A DNA stretch of 64,000 nucleotides from Isoperla grammatica (GCA_945910005.1 OX246747.1:35250622-35314621), one strand, 5' to 3'. Shown: positions 23,428 through 36,077, counted from the stretch's first letter. Program-made: numbers and translations. The notes: generated by a model not told the origin, from the sequence alone.

Positions 23428-23495
23428 TAGTTGGCCGTGGTCCCAGTACCGTTCCTGCCTTCCCTTCCAGGTTCGAATCCTTACTTTGGCATGTG
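23428..23495 (+). repeat. tRNA-related SINE head
   Basis: TAGTTGGCCGTGGTCCCAGT matches an A-box region and AGGTTCGAATCC is a perfect B box 35 bp later. No closing acceptor stem was seen. Confidence 0.5.
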
Positions 23496-23512
23496 TGTTA
23501 TGTTTAGGAATG

Positions 23513-23888
23513 TCAAACGATATGAAATACCATATCGATAATCGTAACAACAATAAAAAAAAATTATCGCGATATATCGCGATAACATCGGCGCGAAAAA
23601 AAATTGTCTCGATATTGCATTTTCAATTTTTATCGCGATATATCGTTGCGATGTTATGAAATAAGCACTAATAGTACTACTTTTTAACTAACTTCTTACT
23701 TAACTACTGCTGCTACCTAACTACTTAACTACTTTTTTTGCGCCAAATTTAAATATGAAATCAAGTCGCCGCGATTATCGGGATATTCACATAATTTAAT
23801 ATTGTACGATTATCGCGATATGGCTAGCCATATCGCGATAATATCGATATACGATATTATCGATATTTATCGATATATCGTTCCTCTT
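23513..23888. mobile_element. TATCGCGATA-rich element K
   Basis: TATCGCGATA or close relatives occur about ten times, often overlapping, including GATATATCGCGATA and ATATCGATATACGATATTAT. The outer ends AACGATATGAAATACCATAT and ATATCGTTCC are roughly inverted. It can form many alternative cruciforms and is probably a MITE with internal subrepeats. Confidence 0.6.
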
Positions 23889-23892
23889 TACA

Positions 23893-23980
23893 ATCACCCA
23901 CTCGTCTCGATTGGCATCGTTTCTAAAATATGAGATGTAGATGACAAATATCACTATATCATTCTCTAGCTTCCAAACTT
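23893..23980 (+). repeat. LINE-derived 3' tail J, fragment 1
   Basis: CACCCACTCGTCTCGATTGG and ATATGAGATGTAG followed by AAATATCACTATATCATTC match the 3' half of the element at 31927-32170 and the fragment at 36078-36165. The ending is of the kind seen at 3' ends of some non-LTR retrotransposons. Confidence 0.6.
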
Positions 23981-23983
23981 TTT

Positions 23984-23990
<7 letters not shown>

Positions 23991-24058
<68 letters not shown>

Positions 24059-24068
24059 CTCTCTCTCA
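23991..24068. repeat. CT dinucleotide repeat
   Basis: About 37 CT units with a single CGCT interruption. Confidence 0.97.
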
Positions 24069-24379
24069 CAGGAGACCTGTTTGTCAAATTGATTCCCCAG
24101 CTTGACAGGTGTGTGCGCTCCTCGCTACTCTTGAATACTCCAAGGTTACAGTTCTGCGTTTTTTTCTCGTTCGAAATTTTAATGAATAGTCGAACTTTTT
24201 TCTGGTTCTAACTACTCTGGTCGTAACACGAGCCACTTTAAGGACCGCGATATAAAAAATGAGAGAGTGTAAATTATGCAGACATTATTGTGTACATGTG
24301 CGTCGGCTGATGGATGGGCAGGGGCTGGTTTTTTAATTGACGTTTTAACTATATGTTTTATTGTTCGGGGAAATTATTT

Positions 24380-24650
24380 TGTGACTAGATTTTTTTTTAT
24401 CACACACGCACAAAAGGAATGATTAATTCGTAAGGAAATTGGAATTGATGATGAAGTATATTAATATTTAATAACATTATTTTTTTGGATTATTATAATT
24501 AAAAATATTATGTAACAATAATATTTTGAGGCTAGATTTGTTTCATCTGTGCACAAAAGGAATGATTCATCCGTGTAGGGAAAATTAAAATTGATAATAA
24601 AATAGATTATTAGAATTTTCAATATTAATGTTATTTTTTTTTTTTTTTTT
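24380..24650. repeat. 143-bp diverged tandem duplication
   Basis: CACAAAAGGAATGATT recurs about 143 bp apart, near 24410 and 24553, each preceded by CTAGATTT and followed by AAATT..AATTGAT. Both units end in T-rich sequence. Confidence 0.75.
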
Positions 24651-25714
24651 ACAAACGATTGACAAACAATAAATACATGTATTCGTTTTTCAACAGATGT
24701 GTAGTACATTTTAATCATAAACAGCGATCTTTACCTTACGATGCCGTCACATACCACTTGAAGAAGAAATGTGGAACTTTGTAACTAAATATAAGAAAGA
24801 AATGATTCACTAAAGAAAATATTTAATTATATGTTGCCGGGATTTGTAGATGGAGATCTTTCCTTCAAAAAAAGGAAAGGGAAGCACGTGAAATCAAATC
24901 GACTGTTTAAATAACAATTAAACATATCTTTTGAGATTGATTCATTTTTATGATACTGAAAACTGCTTCATACTTGCGATTCATTCAATCTAGTACCAAA
25001 CAAATGATCAATTTCTTAAAACTTTAAACCATTACAGTTTTAAAATTAATTGTCCAACTGACACGAGACAAAAATCCGAAATAGGAATCACATTTTCAAT
25101 ACCTTGTAGCATTCAACATCGATAACCCTACCTCATCGCAATAATATTTCCATCTTTATTCCCGAATCCTCCCGCTCAGTATAACTTCTCTCATTCTATG
25201 TCGCAGCCCGGCAGGAGAACAGACTATTAGTTAGTTTTGACACCGACCCCCCCAAGTTGAGTTATGACCTATGAGACTTATGACAGGGGTACTAATGATG
25301 CCCACCCACCCACCCAGTGTGGGCTCAGTCTTCTGTGCAATCGAGCAAAGCATGCAGGGCAGAAGGAAGGCGCTATACGGCAAGGGACCTATTACTTATT
25401 ATCATTATTCAATAATTGAGTTATGACTTACAAGTGTTTTTAGCGGACCGTGAAATCGTGAAAAATGCTGTATAATGTATTGGCACTCGGCAAACACCAA
25501 AATTCTGCCACGAAATTCACCCGTGGAGAGTGGCTAAAGAAATGCACGAGAGCCTTCTTTGCGGGCACTGGTCACCACGAAGAAAGACCCACCTCGAATG
25601 TTGCTTTTCAGTAGAAAAGCAACTCAAGCAACTGTTCTTTTCCAACTTCTCTTTTCCTTACTGAAATTCTGATAGACTACGGGTAGACAACCTGTAAATG
25701 GACTGCTTGCTACC
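24651..25714. other. Unassigned DNA
   Basis: No gene was recognised. A CCCACCCACCCACCCA patch lies near 25300. Confidence 0.5.
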
Positions 25715-25893
25715 TTATCGTGGTGGGCACGTTTGAATGCTTTGGTCATCCCGAGAGCTATGCCGGCTGAAGCGTATGCTTCTGGTAGCCGGCCACCCTA
25801 GCCGGACAGGTCGAGATGGAGAAGCCAGACGAAATACAATCCACGTCCTCTCCTTAACGACCTACTTGTCCCTTTCCTCCAAACGCCCCCCGG
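25715..25893 (+). repeat. LINE-derived 5' region J, fragment 2
   Basis: GAGCTATGCCGGCTGAAGCG, TATGCTTCTGGTAG, GCCACCCTAGCCGGACAGGT and GTCCCTTTCCTCCAAACGCC match 31932-32080 in order. This kind of sequence is one I recall near the 5' ends of animal non-LTR retrotransposons, but the family is not certain. It stops just before the CAGA tract. Confidence 0.65.
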
Positions 25894-25953
25894 ACGTCAT
25901 ATGATCATAGTTGACGAGTATGTCTTTAAACATCACACAATAATAAAAAAAAA

Positions 25954-26684
<731 letters not shown>

Positions 26685-27015
26685 GCGCATGGTAGCCATC
26701 TTGAAGATATCTTTGAGTGTGTTGCCATGGAGAAACAATTGAAGCCAACTGTAGTAGAGACAAAACACCTCATTTCGTTATGATTGTGCACGTTTTAATT
26801 TTTTTTTTGATTTGTCTGATTTTTTTAAAATGATTTTTTAATCCTTAATTCATATTATATATTTTTAATTCGTAATACTTCTTTTATGATTCTTCTTCTT
26901 ATAATGTCATTTTTTAATCCTATTATATCTTTTCAATTCTAAATACTTCTTTCATGTTTTTTCTTCTTCTTCTTCTTCCAATATGGCCACTATGACGTCA
27001 CGGCACGTGTTTACC
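26685..27015 (-). mobile_element. MITE B-like, diverged copy 4
   Basis: GTTGCCATGGAGAAACAATT at 26721 and ATGGCCACTATGACGTCACG near 26982 are in the same order and spacing as in MITE B copy 2. The centre is T-rich and has expanded TTCTTC runs. Confidence 0.65.
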
Positions 27016-27115
27016 AAGATACTCTTTTGGAAAGTTTAGGAAAACAAAACGGAAATGTTCCTGTGTGGTGTGTGTGTGCGCACGACTATTAAATAAAACA
27101 GTGCGTGCCCCTTAA

Positions 27116-27136
27116 CCCCCCCCCCCCCCCCCCCCC
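27116..27136. repeat. Poly-C tract
   Basis: About 20 C bases, followed by GCG. Confidence 0.95.
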
Positions 27137-27717
27137 GCGTAACTTCAGAAGGCGAAAAAGCCGTCGCGGCACGCGTCCTCTGACTAAGGATAATTAATAG
27201 CATGACACCCCCCCCCTATACGTGGGTGATGTGTGAGGGTGGTAAAAAAATGGTGGAGATGTAAAAAGTAAGAAATCACAAACACGTGTGTAGCGTATAT
27301 TGAACCGTCATAACAGTAGAACGAACCTTACCCCACCCCCCTTCCCTACAAAAAATACTATGCCATGATTGCAGTGTGTACGTAAATGTCAGTTGTTATT
27401 GTTGACCGACGAAGGTGGACAGATGTCCGAAAAGTATCGTTGTTTAAATTAATACTTTAAAAACATAGCTTGAAAAGTGTGAGAATTTAAGTGTTTGTAT
27501 CGTTAAAATTAGAGTTTGTATCAAAATTCTGGGATGCAACGGGTCTATATAAAATCAAAATCTACAGATGTCAAAGAAAAGGACGAAAAGGGATAAAATT
27601 AGACAATTTTGATAAGGGCTGTCTCAAACTTGTGGGTGTATACTTGTATAGTGATATTTAGCAGTGCTCTCACACGAGTATTGCCGGGGAGGGGGGAGGG
27701 TGTTATGGAAACTCTTA

Positions 27718-27830
27718 ATCGATTCTATTGTCAATCGACGTAAACAATATCGATATCATTAGATCGATAATCGATTTATCATAAACGATTATCGTCGATA
27801 TTAACATTAATTTCGAACGGCAACCCTAAT
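27718..27830. repeat. TATCGATA-rich patch related to K
   Basis: TAATCGATTC, CAATATCGATATC, GATCGATAATCGATT and ATTATCGTCGATATT overlap as palindromes. A second similar patch, GATAATCGAATCGATAATTA, lies near 28170. Confidence 0.5.
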
Positions 27831-27854
27831 GAAAATATATTTCTTACAAGACTA

Positions 27855-28603
27855 TAAAAACATGTCTAAATTGTTTCATCAATTCTACGAAATGCTCCTT
27901 CGTTACATATCTACACGCCAGCCGGTGTAACAATAAGTTATGTCTCTAGAAGGGACGTGGGACAGTTAACGCGCCGTGTCTCATGTTAATGGTAAAGGGG
28001 ACAAACTAGCTAAGCTAACGGTATTTTATTATATCTTGAGAACGCTTTAATATATTGAAAAAGCGATTCCTATTCTGAATTTGATTTTGTAACAATGAAT
28101 TTTTAAAAAGTTCAAATATTCTCATTGTTACGATTTTTATTTCTATAATTATAATTAATTCTAAGTTAGTGATAATCGAATCGATAATTAATCGACTTAA
28201 ATATCAGCGATATTAAAACATTCATATCGAAACTTGTTACCCCCTTATGAGATATTTTCAATTCGTTAGTCAATAGTCAATAGTAGTCAAAAGTCAAAAG
28301 TAAAGTTGTGTGAACGTCAGCACGTATCGTCTATGGTTCAATTCGCTTAATCAATAGTCAATAGTCATTTATGTGAACGCGACTTTACTCACCCTAATAC
28401 AAATTTTTAATATATATCAACCGACTTTAACAAGGTAAAAAAAATAAAACATAAAAAACATGTCTAAATTGTTTCATCAATTCTACGAAGTGCTCCCTCG
28501 TTACATATCCACACGCCAGACAGGTGTAACAATAAGTTATGTCCCTAGAAGGGACAGGACAGTTAACCCGTCGCGTCCCATGTTAAACGTGTCTATATAG
28601 TAA
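27855..28603. repeat. Direct repeat pair, 150 bp, 600 bp apart
   Basis: AAAAACATGTCTAAATTGTT through TCATGTTAA at 27855-28007 recurs at about 28452-28598 with roughly 90% identity by eye. Between them lie a K-like patch and two copies of TTAGTCAATAGTCAATAG or a near variant (28265, 28345). It could be a segmental duplication, or flanks of an unrecognised element. Confidence 0.8.
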
Positions 28604-28751
28604 ACTGGTCCCCACCTGTCCACCTGTTCACTACACAAATCGTTCCATCTTAGAGAGACTATTTTGAATAAGTGTCCGTCAAATACTTCCGGTGTATCTG
28701 TCACTATCACACGTGACTCGCCGGGAAGTGGGTTGTTATGTCGCTCTCAAA

Positions 28752-29420
<669 letters not shown>

Positions 29421-29576
29421 AGGTATACTTGCATTGGCGATGGCGATTGTCTTAAGTGGCCGGAAAAAGATTTTACAGAAACTAAACCTGAATACATGAA
29501 GACGTTGAGGTAACATATATTTTCTCAATTATAGATATTGTGAAGACTATACATGGGTTCTTAAAATTCAAACAAC

Positions 29577-29668
29577 ATTAGTGTAAAAAAGCGCCTAGGC
29601 CCGCCTAGTCTCCAAATAAAAGAGCCTAGGCGGCGCCTAAGCACGCCTAGGCTCGAATACACCACTGC
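29577..29668. repeat. CCTAGGC palindrome cluster
   Basis: GCCTAGGC-like words occur five times in 90 bp (for example GCGCCTAGGCCCGCCTAG and GCACGCCTAGGCTCG). The right end CACCACTG and left end CATTAGTGT may be imperfect inverted ends of a small hAT-like MITE. Weak support. Confidence 0.4.
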
Positions 29669-30695
29669 CCTATTGGCCCCTCAAAATAGACTAGACGCAT
29701 TCTGGTGGCAAGAAAATAAACTACCATAAGGATGAGTTTATCTGTCAATTGTTCATTGTTGCTTTATTGTTAAATCATCAATGGCGCAGATAAGGGTGTT
29801 GCTTAGCAGCGCAATCTATGTGTTAGTTTGAGTCTCCAATAATGTATATCGCAGAACACAAAATTGGTACATATCACTGTTAAAAACGGCCACCCTGTGC
29901 AACCTTGAAGTTAAGATTCTTATCAGTTCAGTCGGAACCGTAAAGATGATTGATGTTGATACATTTTCCAAGATGATACGAACATATATGCATATGAGGA
30001 CAGTATTTTTCTCATGCGATCATAAATATTACACCCAAACAACAACGTATCCCGCTGATATGCAATGCAAAGTCATACAACGTGTAAGTACTAAACCGTA
30101 ATTTGCGCGTTTAAAAGAAAAAGAAAGAACGCCCCACACACACACAGACCATAAAATTTACATTACATTTAACACGCGTAAGTTAAGGTCATCTATAAAA
30201 AATTCAAATTAGAAATTTGCACATTTTGAATTTTTTCGACTATTAATAACATTGTTAGATCGCGATACCACTTGCATAATTTGAAAGGTGCGTTTTGTAT
30301 TTGATTAATCTATGTATGTATTTTTTTTCTAACAGATTATGTAATGGTGGTACATTGTTGCTTAGTGAATGTATGAGGGTTTGTGCGTAAGGCTACATAA
30401 TTTAATAAAAAAAGTGGTCGAGACGAAAACCCCGTTTAAATGTGAATATTTTAGGTTTAGGTTGTTGTACTGTTCGCTTAAGCCTATATTATTATGTCTT
30501 GTTTTTGTTATCTTTCTGCATGCGTGCTTAAACTAACTGTATGCTACTAACAATGATAATTATATTTGTTTTTTTAAGAAAAAAATGCGCTAAATTAAAA
30601 AAACTATAAATACAAAAAAATCATTGTTTTATCATATCTTGCGTATATGAATAATCCCTTTCATGTGGTAATTAATTAGTTACTTCTCTATCTTT
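29669..30695. other. Unassigned AT-rich DNA
   Basis: Only a short inverted repeat AAAAATTCAAATT/CATTTTGAATTTTT near 30200-30236 was noticed. Confidence 0.45.
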
Positions 30696-31305
30696 TAAGA
30701 ACGATGGGTATATGTTTCGTCAAAAACCGCAGACAATTTTCATTTTTTAATTATATCTCAAGATTGAAACACAAAATCGAAAATCTGAGTAATCTTAACG
30801 CTGTAGTTTGATAAGCTCTAGATACTGAATGATAAATATATTTAACATTATCATCAGTATTACTATTTACTGTGATACTTTTTTTCGTAGTAATTTAATG
30901 AAAAAAAAATCCCAGTCATTCTGATTACCATTCAGTATGTAGGGCTTACCAAACCACAGCACGTTGATTACTCAGATTTTCGATATCGAGATGCATTCTT
31001 GAGATATAATTAAACTGTCACCACAGACAACTGTGCTGTCACTGTATAACAGTGATTCACTGTCCAATCACTGATTCATATGTTTCGTATTTGAAATATC
31101 GATCTTTGATTGGTTATCGCTCACTCGTCGATGGTGTTCGAAGCCTACCGGGTTGGTTTAGTCACTTTAAATTAAAGTCCCCCACTGCAAATCAGTTTAG
31201 TTACTGAGTGGGTAGACTCTAAATGTGAATTTATTTATTTATTTTATTTATTTAAAACATGACAATCTGCTGCGGTTTTGGACGTAAACGTACCCATCGT
31301 TCTTA
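30696..31305. mobile_element. MITE I, copy 2, split by SINE S1
   Basis: Ends TTAAGAACGATGGGTATATG and, inverted, TTAAGAACGATGGGTACGTT, with TCAAAAACCGCAGACAATTT on the left and CTGCGGTTTTGGACG on the right. The right arm is interrupted after GAGATATAATTAAA by the SINE and resumes at AAAACATGACAATCTG. Copy 3 at 37.1 kb shows the uninterrupted arm. Confidence 0.85.
31046..31256 (+). repeat. SINE-like family S1, copy 5
   Basis: 5'-truncated at about CACTGTCCAATCACTG, ending in TTTATTTATTTATTTTATTT. It sits in the right arm of MITE I, so this S1 insertion postdates that MITE. Confidence 0.88.
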
Positions 31306-31502
31306 ACACTATTGCGTGCGCGTCTGCAACTCTGCGTGCCAATAAGAATTATCTCCGTGTTCGTGGTTCGACTGGCTTGCGCTCGTTTCACACATATTCT
31401 GTGTTAAGTACTTTCCATGAACGCACGTAACTTAACGCCGTACGTATATTTAACGTTTACGTGCTACGTACAATGTTTAATGTGTCCACGAGATGTAGTA
31501 TA

Positions 31503-31883
31503 TATAGGTAGCTTTCAATAGACGTGGCGGCCATTATGAGGTACACATTGCCTGTTTACATTTGTTCTGTCAATGGAAGACACATAGGTTATCCAGCCAG
31601 GGAATATCACAGTTTTAAGCCGTATAGATTGATGAGTGCAGGTAAAAGTTCAAGAGAATGATAACGCATGCAAATGATTACCTTCAAACAGAGTTGACGC
31701 GTTCTTATTTTGTTTTCAGTCATAATACGGAACCTTTGTTTGAAAACAGTTTATGTGTCAGTCAAAGGACATCTGCAATATTGCAACAATGCAGTGTCGG
31801 AAGATCGTAAACAAATGTTTACAGAGTACCTCAGTATGGCTACCGTGCGATACCGGAAATGACGTTATTGCAAGCTCCCTATA
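31503..31883 (+). mobile_element. MITE C, copy 1
   Basis: About 381 bp with ends TATAGGTAGCTTTCAATAGA and, inverted, TATAGGGAGCTTGCAATAAC. It carries GTGGCGGCC near the left and CATCTGCAATATTGCAACAA near the right. It is the intact reference for copy 2 about 440 bp away in the opposite orientation. Confidence 0.85.
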
Positions 31884-31926
31884 GCAATTACTACGCGCTG
31901 TACGGTCGTAGGACAGGAAGAGTGCA

Positions 31927-32170
31927 CTGTGAGCTATGCCGGCGTGGAAGCGTATGCTTCTAGTAGGGCCACCCTAGCCGGACAGGTCGAGGAGGAGTCA
32001 GACGAAATGCAGTCCACATCCTCCCCACTTCCTTTTTCTCCTCGCCCTCCTATTTGCCCCTTTCCTCCAAACAGCCCCCTATTTCATTTTCACATTTCAC
32101 CCACTCATCGTCTCGATTAGCAAAGTTGCGAAAATATAAGACGTTAAGCCCAAATATCAATCAATTCACA
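31927..32170 (+). repeat. LINE-derived short element J, 5' and 3' parts joined
   Basis: GAGCTATGCCGGCGTGGAAG through CCTTTCCTCCAAACAGCCCC matches the 5'-type fragment at 25.7 kb. About 40 bp later CACCCACTCATCGTCTCGAT starts the 3'-type tail found at 23.9 and 36.1 kb. The two ends joined with no body suggest a non-autonomous deletion derivative that uses the parent LINE's machinery. Confidence 0.65.
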
Positions 32171-32324
32171 GGGAGACCATGGGCTGTGAGCGATCATACA
32201 CAATTTAGAACAAATGATAACTAGCTTGAAGTCTATTTCCTAATTCCTTACACTTAGGTCCAGTCTTACAATGTCCCAATAACTATACTTATTCGTCGAA
32301 AAGCTTGTTGTCTCCAATGCAACA

Positions 32325-32873
32325 ATAACGTATGCAATAACGTCATTTCCGGTATCGCATGGTAGCCATACTGATGTACTCTGTAAACATTTGTTTACGT
32401 TCTTCCGACACTGCATTGTTGCAATATTGCAGATGTCCTTTGACTGACACATCAACTGTTTTCAAACAAAGGTTCCGTATTTACACGACTCAATACTTTC
32501 GTCAAACTTTTTGAATTCAAGAACAAACGCGAATCAAAAACAGTTTGGTAAAAACCGCAACAATGTAGCTTCTATTAATTGATGCTTTTTTGTCCTTGAA
32601 TTCAACAAGTTTTACGAAAGTATTGAACCGTGTAATGTGGGTATTATGACTGAAAACAAAATAAGAACGCGTAAACTCTGTTTGAAGACAATCATCTACA
32701 TGTGTTATCATTTTCTTGAACTTTTACCAGCACAAATCAATCTATACGGCTTAAAAACTGTGATATTTCCTGAATAACCTGTGTGTCTTCTATTGACACA
32801 ACCAAATGTAAACAAGCAATGTGTACCTCATGTGGCCGCCACGTGACGTCTATTGAAAGCTACCTATCTATAG
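32325..32873 (-). mobile_element. MITE C, copy 2, split by MITE D
   Basis: Reverse-oriented copy matching 31503-31883 on both sides of an insert. Its left terminus is shortened by about 10 bp, while the right terminus, reading GTCTATTGAAAGCTACCTAT, is complete. Together with copy 1 it makes an imperfect inverted repeat spanning about 1.4 kb. Confidence 0.85.
32482..32641 (+). mobile_element. MITE D, copy 1, 160 bp
   Basis: Palindromic: TACACGACTCAATACTTTCG at the left and its inverted counterpart TTACACGGTTCAATACTTTC near the right, with TTGAATTCAAG in both arms. Comparison with MITE C copy 1, which reads CCGTATTATGACTG uninterrupted, defines the insertion exactly, with TATT duplicated at 32478-32481 and 32642-32645. 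Confidence 0.85.
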
Positions 32874-32905
32874 CTTAATTGCTACGAATAACTTTCCTAT
32901 TAGAA

Positions 32906-33231
32906 GATTCATATTCATTCATATTCATTTTCATATTCATTCAAGATTCATATTAGAAGAAGAAGGGTCGCCCATACAGGAAATATAACGGAATAGTGTT
33001 AGTTTCCGAATCACCCTATATCGCTCAAGATTGGTATCTTTACCGAATTCTCCATGTGCGCGCGTGCCACTACATTCTAGCAGGCCACGCCCCCTTCTAA
33101 AAAAGAACAATAACAATTTAAATATTTATTTATTTAAATTTCCCATCATACCAACTCATAATTAAAACCTGAGTTCATAGTCTTACAGGTAGATTAAACG
33201 ACTTTGCATGACATGAATGTAGGGCCAGAAT
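32906..33231. other. Unassigned DNA
   Basis: Starts with imperfect TTCATATTCA repeats near 32910-32955. TCACCCTATA near 33011 recalls ends of other MITEs, but no partner was found. Confidence 0.4.
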
Positions 33232-33293
33232 GTGCACACGCACACACGCACACGCACACGCACACATACACGCACACGCACACGCACACACGC
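33232..33293. repeat. CA/CG alternating tract
   Basis: About 60 bp of CACACGCACACG type, a potential Z-DNA former. GGGTTCGATACTC just after it resembles a B box, so an old tRNA-like SINE piece may follow at 33294-33325. Confidence 0.9.
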
Positions 33294-33822
33294 ATAGCTG
33301 GTGGATATGGGTTCGATACTCAGTCAGGGTATAAACTTTCTCCATAATTAAATCATTAATCTTAATTCCAAACATCTTAATCAAATATTGTAAGAGTGAT
33401 ATTGTAATTGTGAGTGTATTGTATCAATGTCATAATTGTATCTGAATGTAAAAAATGGCTAAATGAGCCAACAAACAAATAAATATAACATATAACATAC
33501 TTTATCCATAAAGCTGATCTAGGTTTAAGCCCGTTTTATCACAAATCACACACATACATACACAAAAATACTTGAAACGCACACAAATAAAAAACAAAAA
33601 ATTTGTTTTATATGACTCTGTTTAATTTTTTTGTCACCAGATCTTTGCTGCAAGTGATAATTTTTTTTTCTTTTGTATTCAAGGAAGATGCTATCAATTG
33701 TATTGTATTGTTTAGTGTTCCTCTATTGGAAAATATGTATTTATCTTATGTAAACCCTCATGGTATCGTTTGTATTATCAATTAACTACTGTTCTAACTT
33801 AAAAAAAAAAAAAAATGCCTAA

Positions 33823-33825
<3 letters not shown>
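33294..33825. other. Unassigned AT-rich DNA
   Basis: No gene was recognised. A short poly-A run precedes the ATGT tract. Confidence 0.5.
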
Positions 33826-33857
<32 letters not shown>

Positions 33858-33891
33858 TGTATGTATGTATGTATGTATGTATGTATGTATG

Positions 33892-33922
<31 letters not shown>

Positions 33923-34007
33923 GTATGTATGTATGTATGTATGTATGTATGTATGTATGTATGTATGTATGTATGTATGTATGTATGTATGTATGTATGT
34001 ATGTATG

Positions 34008-34039
<32 letters not shown>

Positions 34040-34332
34040 TGTGTATGTATGTATGTATGTATGTATGTATGTATGTATGTATGTATGTATGTATGTATGT
34101 ATGTATGTATGTATGTATGTATGTATGTATGTATGTATGTATGTATGTATGTACTATGTATGTATGTATGTATGTATGTATGTATGTATGTATGTATGTA
34201 TGTATGTATGTATGTATGTATGTATGTATGTATGTATGTATGTATGTATGTATGTATGTATGTATGTATGTATGTATGTATGTATGTATGTATGTATGTA
34301 TGTATGTATGTATGTATGCATGTATGTATGTG
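33826..34332. repeat. ATGT tetranucleotide repeat, about 500 bp
   Basis: Nearly pure TATG units, with a substitution near 33921 and unit-length changes near 34010, 34042 and 34153 that reset the phase. Frames of 146-188 codons over it on both strands are repeat translations. Confidence 0.98.
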
Positions 34333-35664
34333 TATATTTATGTGTATGTGCATAAATATACACATATAAACTTACACCACATATAGTTACACATACACAT
34401 ATAATTATATATATACCCACACATATACTTAGCCTACACACTCACGCACACAAAAGTATTATACCGCAACAAACAATACCCACCACACCGAAAGAAACAC
34501 GGGCAACTCAAACACTGTTCACAAGTGCTACTTTTTACACCACTAAATTATACGACTATCAAAGAAATTAATCTTTAATTAAATATTTACATAATGATAT
34601 TAATATTTTCTTATTACGATTATTATTCTGCACAAATTTGAATGAAAATAACATTCTGTTACCGAATCGAGAATAATAAATTCTAACCAGAGAATTATTA
34701 AGTAACACATAACTTGATAAACCAGTGAATTATGCTATTTAGCTCAATCTCGGTCCGGGTTACCCGCCCGCAATATATTAGTCATGCCACCCAACTAGGG
34801 TTATCGCGATAACGCCTTTGATAACGCCGCCCTATCACATCACCTTATTATTTAAATACGTTCAGTGGAAGGATTAAAAGTTGGTAGGTTTTATTTTATC
34901 TCGATTTCGTGATTTTTGTTTTTTTATATAATGGATAGTCAAATATAGGTGTTCATTTGGTGCCGCTAATCTTGAATGGTTCTCGTTTTTGATGCGTGCG
35001 AAAATGTAAATGATCATTTTTCGAGTGGTGGTGGGCGGAGGGAGGGAGGGTAGGAAAAGCTGCGTTCCGATATACTCATCTGATAATGGAATGATTGTTT
35101 ATATATATATATAGAAGTTGCAATTCTAAAATATGAAACAAATCAAATTTTTACTAAGGTTTACCGTATTTGTTGATAATAATTGACAAATTTTATTTTT
35201 TTAATATTAAATCTTAAATGTTCAGAAAGTGTGTAGATCGACCTTAATAAAAACCTGAACTGCCAAGAAAACTTTTTATTGGTTCGGGAATTTTCCGACC
35301 GCATTCAAAAAAAATCTTTGTATATCACAAATGTAAAGAAGAAAAAATAAAAAATGTCTAAATAACGGTATTCTCATAATGGCTTCAGTTCCGTGACAAT
35401 AGACCGTTCCAGCGTCGTTATCTTACTATCAGTTCTCGCCGCGGTGTGTTGTCTCGGACCCTCGGATTCGGAGAACAAGAATGCTCAACAATATAATTAT
35501 ACGTTTCAAAACTGAGGTGTTTAAATGGTTTTACTACTTTGCAGAGACGTGAAAATGAATTATTACAACCTTATCAGTGCCGTTGGTGTTTATGTATACA
35601 TTTTTTCTGCTAGAAACACTCAGGCACATTATTTGATTCTTGTACCTACTACACAAGAATACAA
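34333..35664. other. Unassigned AT-rich DNA
   Basis: Contains AGGGTTATCGCGATAACGCC near 34797, a single K-like palindrome, and a TA run near 35101. No gene is supported. Confidence 0.5.
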
Positions 35665-35830
35665 AACTTGAACTTGATTGAATTCAAGAACAAAAGCGAA
35701 TCAAAATCAGTTTTGTAAAAAAAAATGCAACAACAGTTTCTATTAAATTTTGCATTTTTGTACTTTAATTCGATAAGTTTGACGAAATTATTGAATCGTG
35801 TAATCTGGGAAAGAATATTTTTCCCAGTTG
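35665..35830. mobile_element. MITE D, copy 2
   Basis: TTGAATTCAAGAACAAAAGC and GAAATTATTGAATCGTGTAA match MITE D copy 1 in order. The right end continues into CTGGG, showing that the family end lies a few bases beyond GTGTAAT. The left terminus has decayed. Confidence 0.75.
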
Positions 35831-36077
35831 ATTTCGTTGCCAACATTGGATAAAAAACTGTTCAATAAAGTATTATTGTGTGCGAAAAAATAAACTTACC
35901 ACTTGCAAGTCAGCTGACAGTCGACATCAAAATGGTTACACCTGAAACAATCAAAATATAAAAAATTTAAGCATTTATGCTTGAAAATATAGTTTTGCTT
36001 ATTTTATCCCACTACATTCACTCATTCCAGATTTGAAACCTGAAGATATATCATAATATGGCGTTTATTCATATTCA
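35831..36077. other. Unassigned DNA
   Basis: Nothing recognised apart from AGTCAGCTGACAGTCGAC near 35909. Confidence 0.4.

Larger units (their letters stand above)
32253..32905 (+). mobile_element. MITE A, copy 4, split by MITE C
   Basis: The left end CTTAGGTCCAGTCTTACAAT and core are present to about 32325. Element C then intervenes, and A resumes at TAGCTTAATTGCTACGAATA near 32871. About 50 bp of A around the junction are missing compared with copy 3, and the far end is lost in a TTCATATTCATT patch. Confidence 0.8.

Noticed and set aside
27855..28603. LTR retrotransposon with 150-bp LTRs
   Set aside because: No primer-binding site, polypurine tract, TG..CA ends or target duplication was seen, and the interior is too short.
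33799..34386. Open frames of 146-188 codons on both strands
   Set aside because: They are translations of the ATGT tetranucleotide repeat (MYVC and YIHT motifs) with no non-repeat core.
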